From Molanna angustata (Eukaryota; Arthropoda; Insecta; Trichoptera; Molannidae), in NCBI GenBank assembly GCA_963576475.1, contig OY754972.1, forward strand, positions 32,505,890 through 32,569,889: a stretch of DNA of 64,000 nucleotides, given 5' to 3'. The position numbers and the translations under genes are program-made. Below, one piece after another: positions 25,908-37,549 of this stretch; within the stretch, counting starts at the first letter, position 1, and each line of letters starts with the position of its first letter. A model generated the notes under the pieces. That model did no database searches, was not told the origin of the DNA, and worked only from the letters and a program-made list of their open reading frames with translations.

Positions 25908-26604
25908 CGAAGTGCCTGCCCCTTTTGTCATGTTGAGTTTGGCGATTGGAACGGAAATTCTGCGCTCTGGAAGAATACAAAGCTAGCACTCCCATCCAAC
26001 CAGTCTCCTCAAAGAATTTCCCGTGCCTAATCCTCATTCCTATTCCCCTAAAATCTCCTCCCAATATAATTAAGTCGATCTTTCTCCCAGGTGGAGGTGG
26101 AGGTGGCGATACACTCTATGTGCCCCCCTCTAAGGGGTCGGGGCGTGTCCCACGAGATCTTAATCCAAGCACACGAATGTGCGGTGCGTGTATGTGATGA
26201 TATAATACAAAAATGACGAACGACAGATTGGTATGAATACTATGTGAATTGACTCTGTGAACGTATGTATATCAGAATGCATGCAGAAGTGAACGAATGA
26301 ATCAAGAAATAATGCATGTTGGATAGAAAGAGTGAACTTGCCCTGTGAAATTAGTATGAATAATGATGAACTACTACTAACAAAGTATGGGTACGAATGT
26401 GTAAAATCAGTACTAACATTCTCTCTTTATTCTCTCGCCCTGTGGAGGGGGACACTGAAGGACCTAAATTTGCGGCGGGGTTTGTTGGAAGGAACCCATC
26501 TGGTGAACTCCGAGCCCGCTCGCGTAGAAAGATTTGCAAGAAGAGAGGGTAAAGAGGCGCCATGTGCCTGAAATACCCGGGTCAGGGTGGGTGTCCTTCA
26601 ATGT
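25908..26604 (+). other. probable 3' UTR of the R1-type LINE
   Basis: GC-richer than the surroundings, with no credible frame. It includes a GGTGGAGGTGGAGGTGG run near 26,090 and leads directly into antisense 28S rRNA sequence at 26,605. Confidence 0.45.
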
Positions 26605-26892
26605 GGATCTCCCGTCGGCGTCTTCAGGCCACTTTGGGTCACCCCGACGAACTCTCTTGTGAGGGAACGATTTTTAAGACCGTTCCGCAGCCGGGTACCG
26701 GAACTGCAACCGGATTCCCTTTCGCCCGACGGGTGTACATTATTATTATAAATATATATAACTTTACACCATCATCAACATCGGATTTCTCCTAGGGCTT
26801 AGGATCGACTAACTCAAGTGCAACGGCTGTTAACGCGAAACCCTTCTCCACATCAGCCCTCAAGGACCTCGCTTGAGTATTTGCTACTACCG
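26605..26892 (-). rRNA. 28S rRNA fragment (pseudogene), internal region near D7-D8
   Basis: On the minus strand the text GGTAGTAGCAAATACTC, GGAGAAGGGTTTCGCGTTAA, AGTTAGTCGATCCTAAGCCC, TCGGGCGAAAGGGAATCC, ACCCGGCTGCGGAACG and CTGAAGACGCCGACGGGAG matches conserved insect 28S in order. It is interrupted by a TA-rich expansion. Homology begins and stops abruptly at both ends. It is antisense to the LINE end on its left and sense with the LINE 5' leader on its right. It is a dispersed scrap, not a working rRNA gene. Confidence 0.8.
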
Positions 26893-26899
26893 GTACCCC

Positions 26900-28312
26900 T
26901 GACCGAGGCGCACAGGATAAGAATATCAACACTATGTGTTAAAAAAATAAATATATAAAACTTCACTGAGCGAACAGACCATCATTAACACAAAATAAAG
27001 TTTGTTATAAAGCGTTATGAGCGTTCGGAAATGCTCGCACACCACAAATAAATAAATAAAAAATTGTTCACATGAAAGCGCACAAAGAATATAGTCAAAG
27101 CACAACACAATTTAAAATAGACGTATCTCTATAGTTACAAATACACTAAACCTCGGTCGGGGGACCCACCCCAGGCCGGATGCCCGGCGAAATGTACCAC
27201 ACTACGGAAGTGTAGAGGCCCCGACCGCCTGAGACACTATACGAAAATACAACACTTGTAAAATTTCTACAGTATAAACTAAAAATACAAGAAAACAAAT
27301 TAAAAATACAAGAGTCAATATAACGTTCACTTAATAACCAGTGTTAAATATGTAAGATTTTATGTATACTAGACTCTGGGTAAAGAACCCAGTCAGGGGA
27401 CCCACCCCAGGCCGGCTGCCCAAAAATGTCCAAGGATACGGGCAAACACAACGGCGACGACCGCCTGAGGCACCAAACAAGACCTCGACACTGGGCAAAA
27501 TGTACTGTGTAAAGGCCTTGACCGCCTGAAGCCACTGTTACTATACAAACAAATTCAACAAAGATTGGCGCACAGATGCGTCCCGATGGTGGAGGACACC
27601 TCGGCGGCGTACAGGTGGCACGCGCACGCGCTCGCGGGCACTGTGACGTCAAACACCACGTGATCCGATATGCGCATGCGCACAGCCGCCGAGTGAAAAA
27701 ATGTTATTGTTACACCAACACTGTATACTAAACACGAGATTTAAGTTTGAGTTTCATGAAACACATGAGGTCTTGAGAACAATCGTGATTATAAATGAAG
27801 CAGATAAAACAACAGAAAATAGCACTAAAGATTAACAAAGAACAGCACAGCAGCGACAAATTCAAGTTTCATGAAACACATGATGTTGCGAGAAACAATT
27901 GTGATTATAGATAAAGCACAAGAAAAGAAATAGTTTTAGCACAAGAAAAGAATTGGACAAAAAAATTAACACAGTTTTGTCACATGCAGGCCTCCCCAGT
28001 GCAGTGGGGCCGCAGCAAGGCAGTAAACAGAAATAATGCACAAAATAAATTTGAATAAGAAATTGTCACAGTTAAACTAAAATACACTAATTTAAGTCAC
28101 AAAAGTAAGATACACGAGTAAGAGAAGGAGAGTCAGTGAGCCAATGAGTTGGTAAAATGGGAAAAGCAGGGAAGACCAGGAACCGAGAGAAAAAACAAAA
28201 ATATACAATGTAAAACACTTGAAATAAAAATGACGGTAACTTTGCAACAATAAACGCTTATAAAGCAGCGACACGTCCACACCGTTCCAACGGTTGGAAC
28301 GAAAACTGACAA
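26900..28312 (-). mobile_element. LINE 5' leader with GC-rich subrepeats (copy 1), cut short
   Basis: Blocks reading GGGGACCCACCCCAGG...GCCGG and CCCGACCGCCTGAG on the plus strand recur near 27,150-27,235 and 27,390-27,530. A conserved tract near 27,590-27,690 (GGCACTGTGACGTCA, ATGCGCATGCGCACAGCCGC) follows. The whole is homologous to 30,700-31,950, which leads into an ORF1 start. Here it ends at the 28S scrap instead. The outer end GTTCCAACCGTTGGAACGG near 28,290 matches 31,930 and 33,670. Confidence 0.6.
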
Positions 28313-28319
28313 AATCCCT

Positions 28320-29271
28320 TAAGAAATCAACCTCACTCATGGTCCCCTTCAAATTATGGCTGTAAATGGCCCTACCCAGAGCCTCCTGGTTATCCAACTC
28401 AGCTGGGATCCCGGACAACGCCATACGGGGCAGAAGACCCTTAGATTCCGTAGCGACAAATCCCGCAGTGAGCTTCCTGTCAGCCGCCTTCGTAAGGTTC
28501 GCCGCCTCGGAGACAGAGGTCGTCTCAATCGCGATGCCAGCCTTCCTGGTCCAACAGACACGGACGGTCCTGAAAGCATCTTCATCAGGATGGAGACTAT
28601 CCATGATGGCCTTCTTGGTGGTCTCAGAGGACCCAGCGCCTGGCTCCTTGGGTTGGATGATAACAACTAGTCTAGCTGAACCAGCCGGTCTGGACTGTCT
28701 CCAAACTTTGATACAGTCTTCTTTTTTGGGCAAACTAGGCCACGCCAAATCTGCCATTGGAACCACCGGAGTAGCCGCAGACACCCTAACAGTCTCCATC
28801 AATTTGGCCGCTTCAGCATTTGAGGCACGAACAGACTCAACCAAAGACCCCTGTTCTTCTACTGCATGCTGCAGTCCCAGGACCTTCCCCTCAAGGGCAG
28901 CCATCTTAACACACAAATTCGTCATGATATGTAAAACCCGACTAGGGATGCCTGCAATGGCTGCTTGGGTCTTCACATTTAACCTCTGGGGGTCATGCCC
29001 CTCCAGCTCCTTCATTATCTCCCTCACCTTCTCAAGATATATCTCAGCCTGCAGGGGCACAGAGGCTGGCTGAACAGAGGTAGGCCCTGCCGGCGAAACC
29101 CAAGGGGGTAGGCACCTTCTTTCGTTTCTTCCTGGTCCGAGGGCCAACATTGTCCACCTCGGGATCCTCAGCACAGGACACAGGGGCCGAGACGGGAGAT
29201 CTCGCCAGTGTACTTCGAGGAGTAAATACCCTGGCCTCCTCAACTCTAATATCTTCTTCACTGGACATCAT
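28320..29271 (-). pseudogene. R1-type LINE ORF1, frameshifted and 3'-truncated
   Basis: It starts MMSSEEDIRVEEARVFTPRS (29,271), has the basic patch RTRKKRKK, shifts frame near 29,060, and continues EIYLEKVREIMKELEGHDPQ, LCVKMAALEGKVLGLQHAVE (coiled-coil-like) and WPSLPKKEDCIKVWRQSRPA. It goes on through KPSSE-like gag text to EALGRAIYSHNLKGTM. At about 28,320 it is fused to the leader of another copy, so the zinc knuckles are missing. It is a gag-like RNA-binding protein gene in an inactive state. Confidence 0.75.
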
Positions 29272-29339
29272 AAACACGGCACCAAAGGGTTTTAGAGGGG
29301 TTAGGAGTGTGTATGTCCAGTTTGCAGAGTTCAATGGTT

Positions 29340-29700
29340 CAGTATAAACTTCAAGACGTCATAGCGAGGTGAGGGGTGGGAGGGGGACAGAATGCACAGA
29401 CAGGGGGGAAACTTCAAAAGGTCGTAGTGGTGTGTGGGGTTATCGAAAAGGTGCAATAGAGTGGCGCCGGATGGTAGGGAAAAACGAGGGGAAACTTTTG
29501 TAGGGTGATGGGGTAGGGGTTCAAAAATTGGGGGGGGGATTCCACGAGGGAACTTTAGGGTGGGTGGTGTGTGGGGGTAGGTGAATGTGTCTTACACCAC
29601 ACGTGGAGGCACTTGCACAGCACTTAGAAAAACAAACACGACAATTTTTAAACTATGATATTAATTTTTAATTTATTGAAAAGTTTCAGGAAAAAACTCG
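29340..29700. other. G-rich spacer between LINE pieces
   Basis: Unusually purine-rich on the plus strand (GGTGTGTGGGGTTATCG, GGGTAGGGGTTC, TTGGGGGGGGGATTCC). It lies between two ORF1 pieces and is most likely the leader of the 28.3-29.3 kb LINE. No frame is seen. Confidence 0.35.
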
Positions 29701-29710
29701 GAAAATTTCA

Positions 29711-30473
29711 CTATAAATACCGGTGTGGACTGGGTGTATTTAACAAAATCCAGCGGTGGAGGCTTCTTTGCCTCGAGGCGACTGCTCCAAGCGGTGGCCG
29801 GAACTGAACTGGCAATCTTTGCAGCAGCAGCAGCCAGGTGACGTCCGTGGCCGCTGATTTAATTTTGATTTTCTGCTCTGAGTTTTTCCTGGGAAGGTCC
29901 AGTTGGTTTAACCCAAAAGCTGTATCTTTGGCTATAGAGAGAATGTCTACATTTCCCACTAGTACAGTTCTCGAGCTATCCTCATCGTGTTTCCTCTATT
30001 CTTGTCACTCGTCTAGTGGTCGGCAGGCGGAGACCCACCTGGCGACACACCATTGAGGGAATGCAGGCCCTGAGACGCTTAATTTCTCCTTGGAGAGCAG
30101 CAATTCTTGCTTCCGCCGTAGCAGCCAGTTCCAATATTCGCGTAGACGCAGACTTGATCCTGGCCTTATCCTGCAGGTTTGCCTTGGTCATATTCAAGCT
30201 AGCCAATTCTTCAGTGATGGCCTTGGCCAACCCAACAAACTCTAAGGTACCCGGTTTCCCCGTGTTCTTGTCCAGGTCTGCAGCCGGTGAGCCCCCCAGA
30301 GACGAACACTTCTTACGTTTCTTCCTACTAGCAGTACTCGAGTCCGTGGGAGCAGCATCCGTGTCATTCTGGCTGCTCTCATCCACATTCATACCCGTGC
30401 CTTTAGGTGATCTTTGGAGCGCACGCCTCGGCGTGAAGGTCGCCGCTTCATCATCAGCCTCTGGGGTAATCAT
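29711..30473 (-). pseudogene. R1-type LINE ORF1, 5' part (copy 2)
   Basis: The frame begins MITPEADDEAATFTPRRALQ (30,473), has the basic patch ASRKKRKKCSSLG, then EFVGLAKAITEELASLNMTK and a helical AATAEARIAALQGEIKRLRA, and stops at 29,982. A second short frame (VGNVDILSIAKDTAFGLNQL) follows to 29,711. The layout (acidic start, TPRR/TPRS, RKKRKK, helical tract) parallels the ORF1 at 28.3-29.3 kb, so these are related but distinct families. Confidence 0.65.
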
Positions 30474-30479
30474 ATTTAA

Positions 30480-31955
30480 CAGACCTCAGACAGAGTCCAG
30501 GTCATGTATATGTTAGCCGGTTCAGATCGAGAACGCTTAGCCGTGACAGACTATAATAAGTCAGGCGTGGGCCCGCAGCTGGTAGGCCCCACCGAGGACC
30601 AGTCAGAAAACACTAGTAACACTTCGTGTTTTTAATTTTTCAGTACCACCAAGCAAAAAGTCATGAGACGGATGCACAAACACTTTACAGTAAGATTCAC
30701 GGATTCAAGCGTTATGACCGCTCAAAAGCGTCCACTACGCTGTAAAATAAAATACTATAGTCAGGAAGAACATGCACTTGTATATTTCCGTTTAACAAAC
30801 AAAGTTTAAATGGAGACGAGTCTCAATATAGCGAATCTGCAACACCTCGGTCGGGGGACCCACCCCAGGCCGGCTGCCCGAGAAAAAGTACTGGGCTGTG
30901 GGCAAGCGTAAAGGCCCCGACCGCCTAAACACCACAAGAATCGGTCAGGGGACCCACCCCAGTTCTGCCGCTCGAAAAATGGACAGCGATACGGGCAAAC
31001 GTATCGGACCCGACCGCCTGAGGCGCTATACAAGAAAATTTACACTGTAAAAAAGTATTTAGTGGCGGCCAAGTATAAAGGCCTATACTGCCTAAAGCCA
31101 CTATTACTAAGTTAGCACACGGATGTGTCCTGATGATATTGAACACCTCGACGGCGTACAAATGTTACACGCACGCTCTCACGGGCACTGTGACGTCACA
31201 CACCACATGATTCGCTATGCGCATGAGCACAGCCGCTGAGTGAAAAATGTTATTGTTGCACTGTATGATTAACACAAAAAAGCAGTTTCATGAAATACAT
31301 GAGGTTCGTGAAGACAATCGTGATTATAAAAGTTACAAAGATAAAAGTACAAGAGATTAACACTAAAGAATACAGTATTGTTTCATGTGCTCAGATGCAG
31401 GTTCCATGAAGCACATGATACACAATCGTGATTACAAATAGTTAACAGAGAAAGAAAATAAACACTATTATAATGTCACAGCACATGAAGCACAATCGCG
31501 AATTGCAAAACAATAAATTAAGAATGAAAAATAAGCACAATTATAATGTCACAGATGGTAAGAAAGAAAAGTCAATGAAGGAAACGAAGACAGAGAAACA
31601 CGCACAAATTGCTGTCATATATAGGTCACCCCAAAGGGGGTCACCGCAGAGAAACAAGACAGCAAACACAAGCACACTGATAAAGTCAATCACATATTAA
31701 TATTTAAAAGCTGTCACTGGCCATAGAAACCACCACGGTGAAGCGCCGGTTTCCTGTCCTCCCGACACCAAGATTGGGACGTCAGGGGGCAGCAGGAATG
31801 ACCGGGAAACGATGAACAAATTGCTAAATCAAAGTGAAATATAAAACAAGACGTTCAAATATAAGGTAATTAAAGTATTGACACAGGTGACAATAATGCT
31901 GAGCAGCGAGCGACACACGTCCGTACTGTTCGAATGTCGGAACGAAACTGATTTT
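30480..31955 (-). mobile_element. LINE 5' leader with GC-rich subrepeats (copy 2)
   Basis: It lies directly upstream of the ORF1 start at 30,473. The GGGGACCCACCCCAG and CCCGACCGCCT blocks recur at 30,850-30,930 and 30,945-31,025. The GGGCACTGTGACGTCA and TATGCGCATGAGCACAGCCG tract is at about 31,180-31,240. The outer end CGTCCGTACTGTTCGAATGT is near 31,920. The collinear copy at 26,900-28,312 shows this is a defined element part. Confidence 0.6.
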
Positions 31956-32637
31956 CTTTCTCCTAGTATCAGGTATAGTGATTACCTGTACTGTGTCGAG
32001 TTTCAGCATTCTCCATGGCATTCGGTGAACGATGGAGTGAAAGACACGGCTTTATCTCCAAACTATTTATTTATTTATTCTAAACATTTTGTACACATTA
32101 CATTAAAAGAGCGCAAAAGTATCCATGTTAAGTATGTTAGAAAATCAAAATCCCAGGTATGAGAAAGATTGCCGGACCACGAGGGTACATCAAATTGATT
32201 TCAAACTCATACTGAAAAATAATATAAAACTTAATGTGTTCCTCAGGGGCAAGAGTAAGGACAGGAGTAGTAGAACTTCAGTTGCAGCAGAGGCCTTCAG
32301 ACAGTAATGCTGCAGAAAGTCAAAGTCACAATCTCAGACTCAAGAACACACGGGAATAATATAAAAGTCAGAGAGTTATACTAATACATTTTAATATCAA
32401 GTCTCAGTCTGGAAGACCACACACAGCTTGTTGGCCCAGTAACAGCACCGAGCCAGCAAAGTAATACGACTAACACTAGGGGACACCACCAAGTATACGC
32501 AGCTGGCAGGGGAGACACTTGCCGGTTAGCTTGCCAACGATACTCGCCGAAAACACTTATTTCAATTTTCACTATCTGAAAAGTACCTATTGCATGCAAA
32601 TGTACGTAGCACAGATGTGGTGTACAGATAACGCCCG
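31956..32637. other. mixed repeat sequence between LINE leader and 28S scrap
   Basis: Contains a TTTATTTATTTATTC stretch near 32,065 that could be a LINE tail. The part from about 32,400 to 32,637 could be a diverged 28S expansion segment, because it continues directly from the conserved 28S core on its right. No frame is seen. Confidence 0.35.
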
Positions 32638-32765
32638 CCTCCCACTTATTCCGCACCCCTCATGTTACCTTACAATTCCAGACTAGTCAAGCCCAACAGG
32701 GTCTTCTTTCCCCGCTGATTCTCCCAAGCCCATTCCCTTGGCAGTGGTTTCGCTAGATAGTAGAC
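32638..32765 (-). rRNA. 28S rRNA fragment (pseudogene) starting at the classical R1 insertion site
   Basis: The minus strand reads TCTACTATCTAGCGAAACCA, CCAAGGGAATGGGCTTGG, AATCAGCGGGGAAAGAAGAC, CCTGTTGGGCTTGACT, AGTCTGGAATTGTAAGG and ACATGAGGGGTGCGGAATAA, conserved animal 28S downstream of the R1 target. The homology begins exactly at TCTACTATCTAGCG, where R1 retrotransposons insert. The upstream 28S (CACTGTCCC...) is replaced by other sequence. A few bases differ from the consensus, so it is a pseudogene scrap. Confidence 0.85.
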
Positions 32766-33690
32766 TCGCTTTAGGAGATGAAGTCTCCTATTCGATTCCA
32801 CTGGATACGCAATAAGGCACGTATAGGTGCTTGTAAGCAACCCTTGGGTTGCGCAAGAGCAGCCCGCAGGTCAATAATGTATCCCTTTAGCCGCCTGAAG
32901 GGTGACCTCCAGTATGCACACACCCCAATCAGTTTACCCACAAAGCCCCGCATTATTTGTCTTTTTTTTTCTTTTTTCCTTCTCATCCCCTGTTCCTTCG
33001 TTCTCTTTTTCTTTTTACAATACAATAAAAAAATATAACATATCAATAAAAACACAATTTACAAGTACAGTATTTAAATATCACGAAAATAACAAGTTAA
33101 CAAAACTACCCTACATGAGACAAAGTATAATAACATTCAACAACAAATCGAGAAAATAAAATATCAAGATGAGACAATTATAACAACAAAAATAACATTA
33201 GGGCCGGTCTCAGGCAAACTCCGACAACCTCCACGTCCCAGGGGGACAGACAACACAAACCACATACGAGTTTCGTTCCAATCATCGTTCACATTTGAGA
33301 AAAGAAAGACTCCTCTGATGGCTCTTCCTCTCCATTTACCAGGACCGAGACTTACACGCGACAGTCATCCAACAGTTCAACGACCAGCAACAGTTCACAA
33401 ATAAAGTACGATATTAAAGAAGTCACTGTTTAACACAGTATTTTAAACAAAGAAAAGTCACAAATATCACGAGAAATAAGAAAGAAAAACCAAGTGCTGT
33501 CACATGGAGGATACCCCAGCGCGGGGCCAGCTTCCGTCCTCCCACCAACAGAAAAGAAAACCGAGAAACAAACAAATAAGATACGATAATTTAAAAAAAA
33601 TAAAAATACTAAAGAAAACTGTAACAATAATAATAATATGGTAGCGCAAATAATACGTCCGTACAGCACGGCTGTTGGAACGAGACTGGA
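32766..33690 (-). mobile_element. R1-like LINE remnants joined to the 28S site
   Basis: Directly 5' of the 28S fragment on the minus strand lies non-28S sequence with a GGAGACTTCATCTCC hairpin, where an R1 3' UTR would be expected. Near 33,300-33,410 a decayed endonuclease scrap (VELLDDCRV-like, then VSVLVNGE) resembles the relic at 12.5 kb. The far end near 33,640-33,690 matches the outer ends at 28,290 and 31,930. Confidence 0.5.
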
Positions 33691-33712
33691 AAATAATATG
33701 GTTTATTTTATT

Positions 33713-34973
33713 TTAATATGTCAGATAGAAATTCTTTTCGCATATAGTATGTGTGAACTTGTAATGAAATACCTTTGGCTGTACCATTTGTATCTGGCTG
33801 GTTTTTATGACATTTCACAAAAAGAACCAAATTAGTAAAATGTTGTTTCCAGCTATTTTTCATTTGTTTTTCTTTCTGTCAAAATGAGTGTATCTAATGA
33901 AGAAATTCGATACATATTAAAATTTTATTACAAAAAAAAGGAAAAAATGCATCCCAAGCCGCAAAAAAAAATTGTGACCTTTATGGACCTAATGCAGTGT
34001 TAGTAAGATTAGCACAAAGATCGTTTAAGCGTTTTCAATCTGGGAATTTTGATATCAAATATGCACCTCGCTCTAGTCGCCCTGTGACGGATAAAATGGA
34101 TGCCATTTTTGAAAAAATTGGAGCAATATCGGCATATCAGTACTTACAACATAGCTGAAGAACTAGGAATAGTCCTCAAAATAGTTTTGACCCATTTGAG
34201 AAAAGCTGGGTACAAAAAAGCTTGATATTTGGGTGCCACATGAGCTCACTGAAAGAAACCTAATGAACTGTGTAGTCATTTGCGATTCTTTATTGAGACG
34301 TAATGAAACCGAACCATTTTTGAAGAGATTGATAACTGGTGATGGAAAGTGGATTACGTATAACAAGAATGTGGGAAAAAGGCCATGGTCAAAGGTCGGT
34401 CAGGCTTCAAAGACTGTGGCAAAAACCGGGTTAACTCGCAAAAAGGCAATGCTATGTGTATGGTGGGATTGGAAGGGCATTGTTCATTATGAGCTTTTAC
34501 CGCCGGGCAGAACCATTGATTTGGATCTCTACTGCCAACAACTGATTAAATTAAAGCAAGAATTTGAGAAAAAGCAGCTGGAATGGTGGTCTTTCATCAC
34601 AATAACATTAGAACACACACAGCTTTAGCCACTCAGCAAAAATTAACAGAGTTTGGCTGGGAGGTGTTAATGCATCCGCCATATAACCCTGACCTTGCAC
34701 CATCAGATTTCCGCCTGTTTTTGTCTCTTCAGAATTCTTTAGGCAGTGTCAGGTTAACATCAAGAGAGGACTGCCAAAATTACTTTTTCGCGTTTTTTGA
34801 TCAAAAGTCCCAAAATTTCTACAGCAACGGGATCATGTCACTGCCTACAAGATGGCAGAAAGTCATTGAATTAAATTTCACGTATATACTTTAGTTAAAT
34901 GTAAATAAACTTTGAAAAAAAAAATGTCTTGAGTTTTCATATAAAATGCGAAAAAACTTTCTCCCCAACCTAA
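33713..34973 (+). mobile_element. mariner transposon with dead transposase
   Basis: The transposase starts MSVSNEEIRYILKFYYKK at 33,884 and ends FTYIL at 34,894, with several stops and shifts. The first aspartate is present in ITGDGKWITY (usually TGDEKW). The second site, HDN in active copies, is HHNNIRTH here and has lost its aspartate. The third is kept in NPDLAPSDF. The spacing fits DD34D mariners. The right inverted repeat (AACTTTCTCCCCAACCTAA) is clear, while the left is diverged. It lies next to the R1-like debris. Confidence 0.88.
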
Positions 34974-34975
34974 TA

Positions 34976-36132
34976 CAAAAAAAAAAAATAAAAACATTGA
35001 GTAAAATTATATCTGACCAGAGTTTAGATTTATACAATACCGATCATTTAATATACATTAATGTTTCTAAGTCTCATAAGTATTGAGTTATGGATAATGA
35101 ATCTTAGAAAACAGGTATTATTAAAAAAAATATATACAAAAAAGTACAAAGTGTATAGACAAATAATAAAAGAACAATATATATTTTTACTGAAGATGTA
35201 ACTTTTAAAAGTACGGCATTATGAGCATACATAAAGTACCTTGGAGACTATCCTGTCGCCTATAGCCACAATACATACATCTATAGATTTAATACTTTGT
35301 AAATGACAAATACAGTGTTACCAAATTAAAAAATATAAAATCCGCAAAATTAAGAGAGTAAGAAATTTTATTGTAATATTGTAATATTGGCGGACACTTT
35401 CTGAAAACCATTTGAATAAAATTTAATTTTGTAATTAGATTTACTATTTACAGTCTTACTAATAAAAATTGATTGATTGCACACCCGTTGACCAGTGTTT
35501 TAGTTACACACCGTGTAAAGCCCGTGTAACAATTGTTTAAAAATCTTACTAATAAACGCTTTATAACGACTGGGTATTTGCAACAGACTTACAACATAAA
35601 TTAATCCGACAACATTGTGTTTACGCACCTGCACATGCGCAGAGCCCCCAGCCACCATCCGTCATTCTAATTTTGATGTTTATCGTGTTTAATATTTTCA
35701 TGTTTTTTACATTTTAAAATAGGAATATGGAAAATATAACAAATAATTTCATCATACCCATGCATACACATTTGTACATCTTTTAAGTAATTTTTAACAA
35801 CTTTTCGCTCCTTAAATGCACAACTATCGATAATAAAATAACTTATAAACATTTTTGCGTCATATTATTCCAAGACATAACAATATAAACATGCAGATCA
35901 CAATCAATTTTGATTTATGATAGATGACAGTTGTCTTAAAACACCGCTAAACTACCTAAAACAGTCACGCAAGCATCGTGTAAAATTTGTATGATAGCAC
36001 AGTCGTTGACCAACTGATCTGCTACACAGCATTTATTAGTAACGTTTTTGCCTACACGGGTGAACGGTCGTGTAACTTTTACTGCCCATTTATAAGTCAG
36101 ACTGTTAATATTTTTCACTCAAAGGTATTACA

Positions 36133-36135
<3 letters not shown>
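34976..36135. other. AT-rich sequence with faint diverged repeat
   Basis: Two stretches with CCGTTGACCAGTGTTTTAG (near 35,487) and CAGTCGTTGACCAACTGATC (near 36,000), both followed by CACGG/CACCGTG-GTGTAAC words, suggest a decayed repeat. Neither termini nor frames could be defined. Confidence 0.35.

Positions 36136-36181
<46 letters not shown>
36136..36181. repeat. (CA)n microsatellite
   Basis: About 23 CA units, uninterrupted. Confidence 0.95.
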
Positions 36182-36184
<3 letters not shown>

Positions 36185-36519
36185 TTAGTAAGTAATAACT
36201 ATTTCTATATTGTGCATAATTCTTATAACTACAGTTTCTTAAATTTAAACTAAATCATTTTGAATATCATAAATCACTCTAAAAACTTGTGTAGTAAAAT
36301 ACACAAGGAATACATACCTACTAAATATTTTAATAAAATGGAATGATTTACTTTGACAAAACTGTGGTAAAAATATACAACAGTAAAATCAAATACATTG
36401 TAAATTTATTATTTCTTTTAATCATAAGATATTTGAGCTGATATATTTTTTCAGAAAACATGCACATATTCAAATTTATAATATAATAATATATGGAACT
36501 TGTTAATTATAGGAGCTGT

Positions 36520-36569
36520 TCATTCTAAAACCAAATATTTTATGGCTCTCATGATGAGGTGTGGGTGAT
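36520..36569 (-). CDS. candidate short alternative last exon of the KRAP/ITPRID-like gene
   Basis: A minus-strand acceptor (TACTTGTAG) is followed by ATCACCCACAC and a frame that, after the upstream phase-1 G, reads DHPHLIMRAIKYLVLE and stops. The start copies that of the exon at 37,683 (TTGTAG then GTCACCCACAC, giving GHPH). Both fit the exon at 51,263-51,356 in the same phase. It is either a duplicated alternative exon or a decayed copy. The short length keeps confidence low. Confidence 0.3.
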
Positions 36570-37137
36570 CTACAAGTAAGACAATTGATTTTCATTTCAA
36601 AATTCAATAGAGTTTACAATTAACATAAAAAAAACTAATTTATACACAAATATCGTATCAATTTTCATGTTATTATAATATTGAACATTAGAAATAAATC
36701 AATGATTTCTTGTATGTTACTAATCAAATATAGATATTGGTGTGCTATATGTGTGTATGAGATTGCTTCAAGTGAGCATGCTAATATGAACCCTTTAGAA
36801 TAACATATTGGCAAAGATTATTTGTTGAATCTAATTTATTTTTTTGTAGTGTTCAATATGATCTTCGTGTTCACTAACACTATTGCACAACATATTATAC
36901 TATGTAAAATAATAGAATATTTACTCTAGACACAATTTTAAAAAATCTGTAAGCCAAATCTACATAGATTCATGACTATTATAACTTAAAGAATGACGTT
37001 CAATTCAAGAATTAAGTAAAAGCTAAAAGAAATTGATTTTTCTATCTTTTTACAAAATATATATGAACTGTCATGAGGAAAATATTCAACAAATAAATAA
37101 TTTATACAGAAATTGCTAAAGAATACGAAGCAAATTT

Positions 37138-37322
37138 TGTCAACCATGGGGCTGTGATGGTAAGCCGTTTGACAAAATTATTTGTCAACCATGGGGCTGT
37201 GATGGTAAGCCGTTTGACAAAATTATTTGTCAACCATGGGGCTGTGATGGTAAGCCGTTTGACAAAATTATTTGTCAACCATGGGGCTGTGATGGTAAGC
37301 CGTTTGACAAAATTATTTGTCA
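37138..37322. repeat. 45-bp tandem repeat, 4 copies
   Basis: CAACCATGGGGCTGTGATGG recurs every 45 bp from 37,141. The period is a multiple of three, so both strands show spurious 15-residue protein repeats. It lies between the two related exons at 36.5 and 37.6 kb. Confidence 0.95.
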
Positions 37323-37549
37323 TGCATTGCTTATTTTATTTGCTTTGCTTTTATAAGAAATTGTCATTATAGTATTAAGTCAGTATAGTATTAACAATTG
37401 CATGATATATATTTTTCAGATGTCAATATTTCCTTAGCATTTTATTCATGCATGTTTTAAATTCATAAATAACTTTCATGCACTCATAGATAATTGCTTG
37501 CTTTATAATCATAAGTATTTATACAAAGTAGTATGTTAATATGACAAAC

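Noticed and set aside
28366..29073. Plus-strand frame of 235 codons
   Set aside because: It is antisense to the LINE ORF1, whose minus-strand product has the expected RKKRKK and helical features.
26605..32765. Functional rDNA unit
   Set aside because: Only two short internal 28S pieces exist, separated by LINE debris; no 18S, 5.8S or intact 28S is seen.
35487..36110. Possible element with CCGTTGACCA words at both sides
   Set aside because: The matching is short and irregular, and I could not define ends or a duplication.
37102..37372. Apparent 15-residue repeat proteins on both strands
   Set aside because: The 45-bp tandem repeat is a multiple of three, so any open frame repeats; no start context or splice support is seen.
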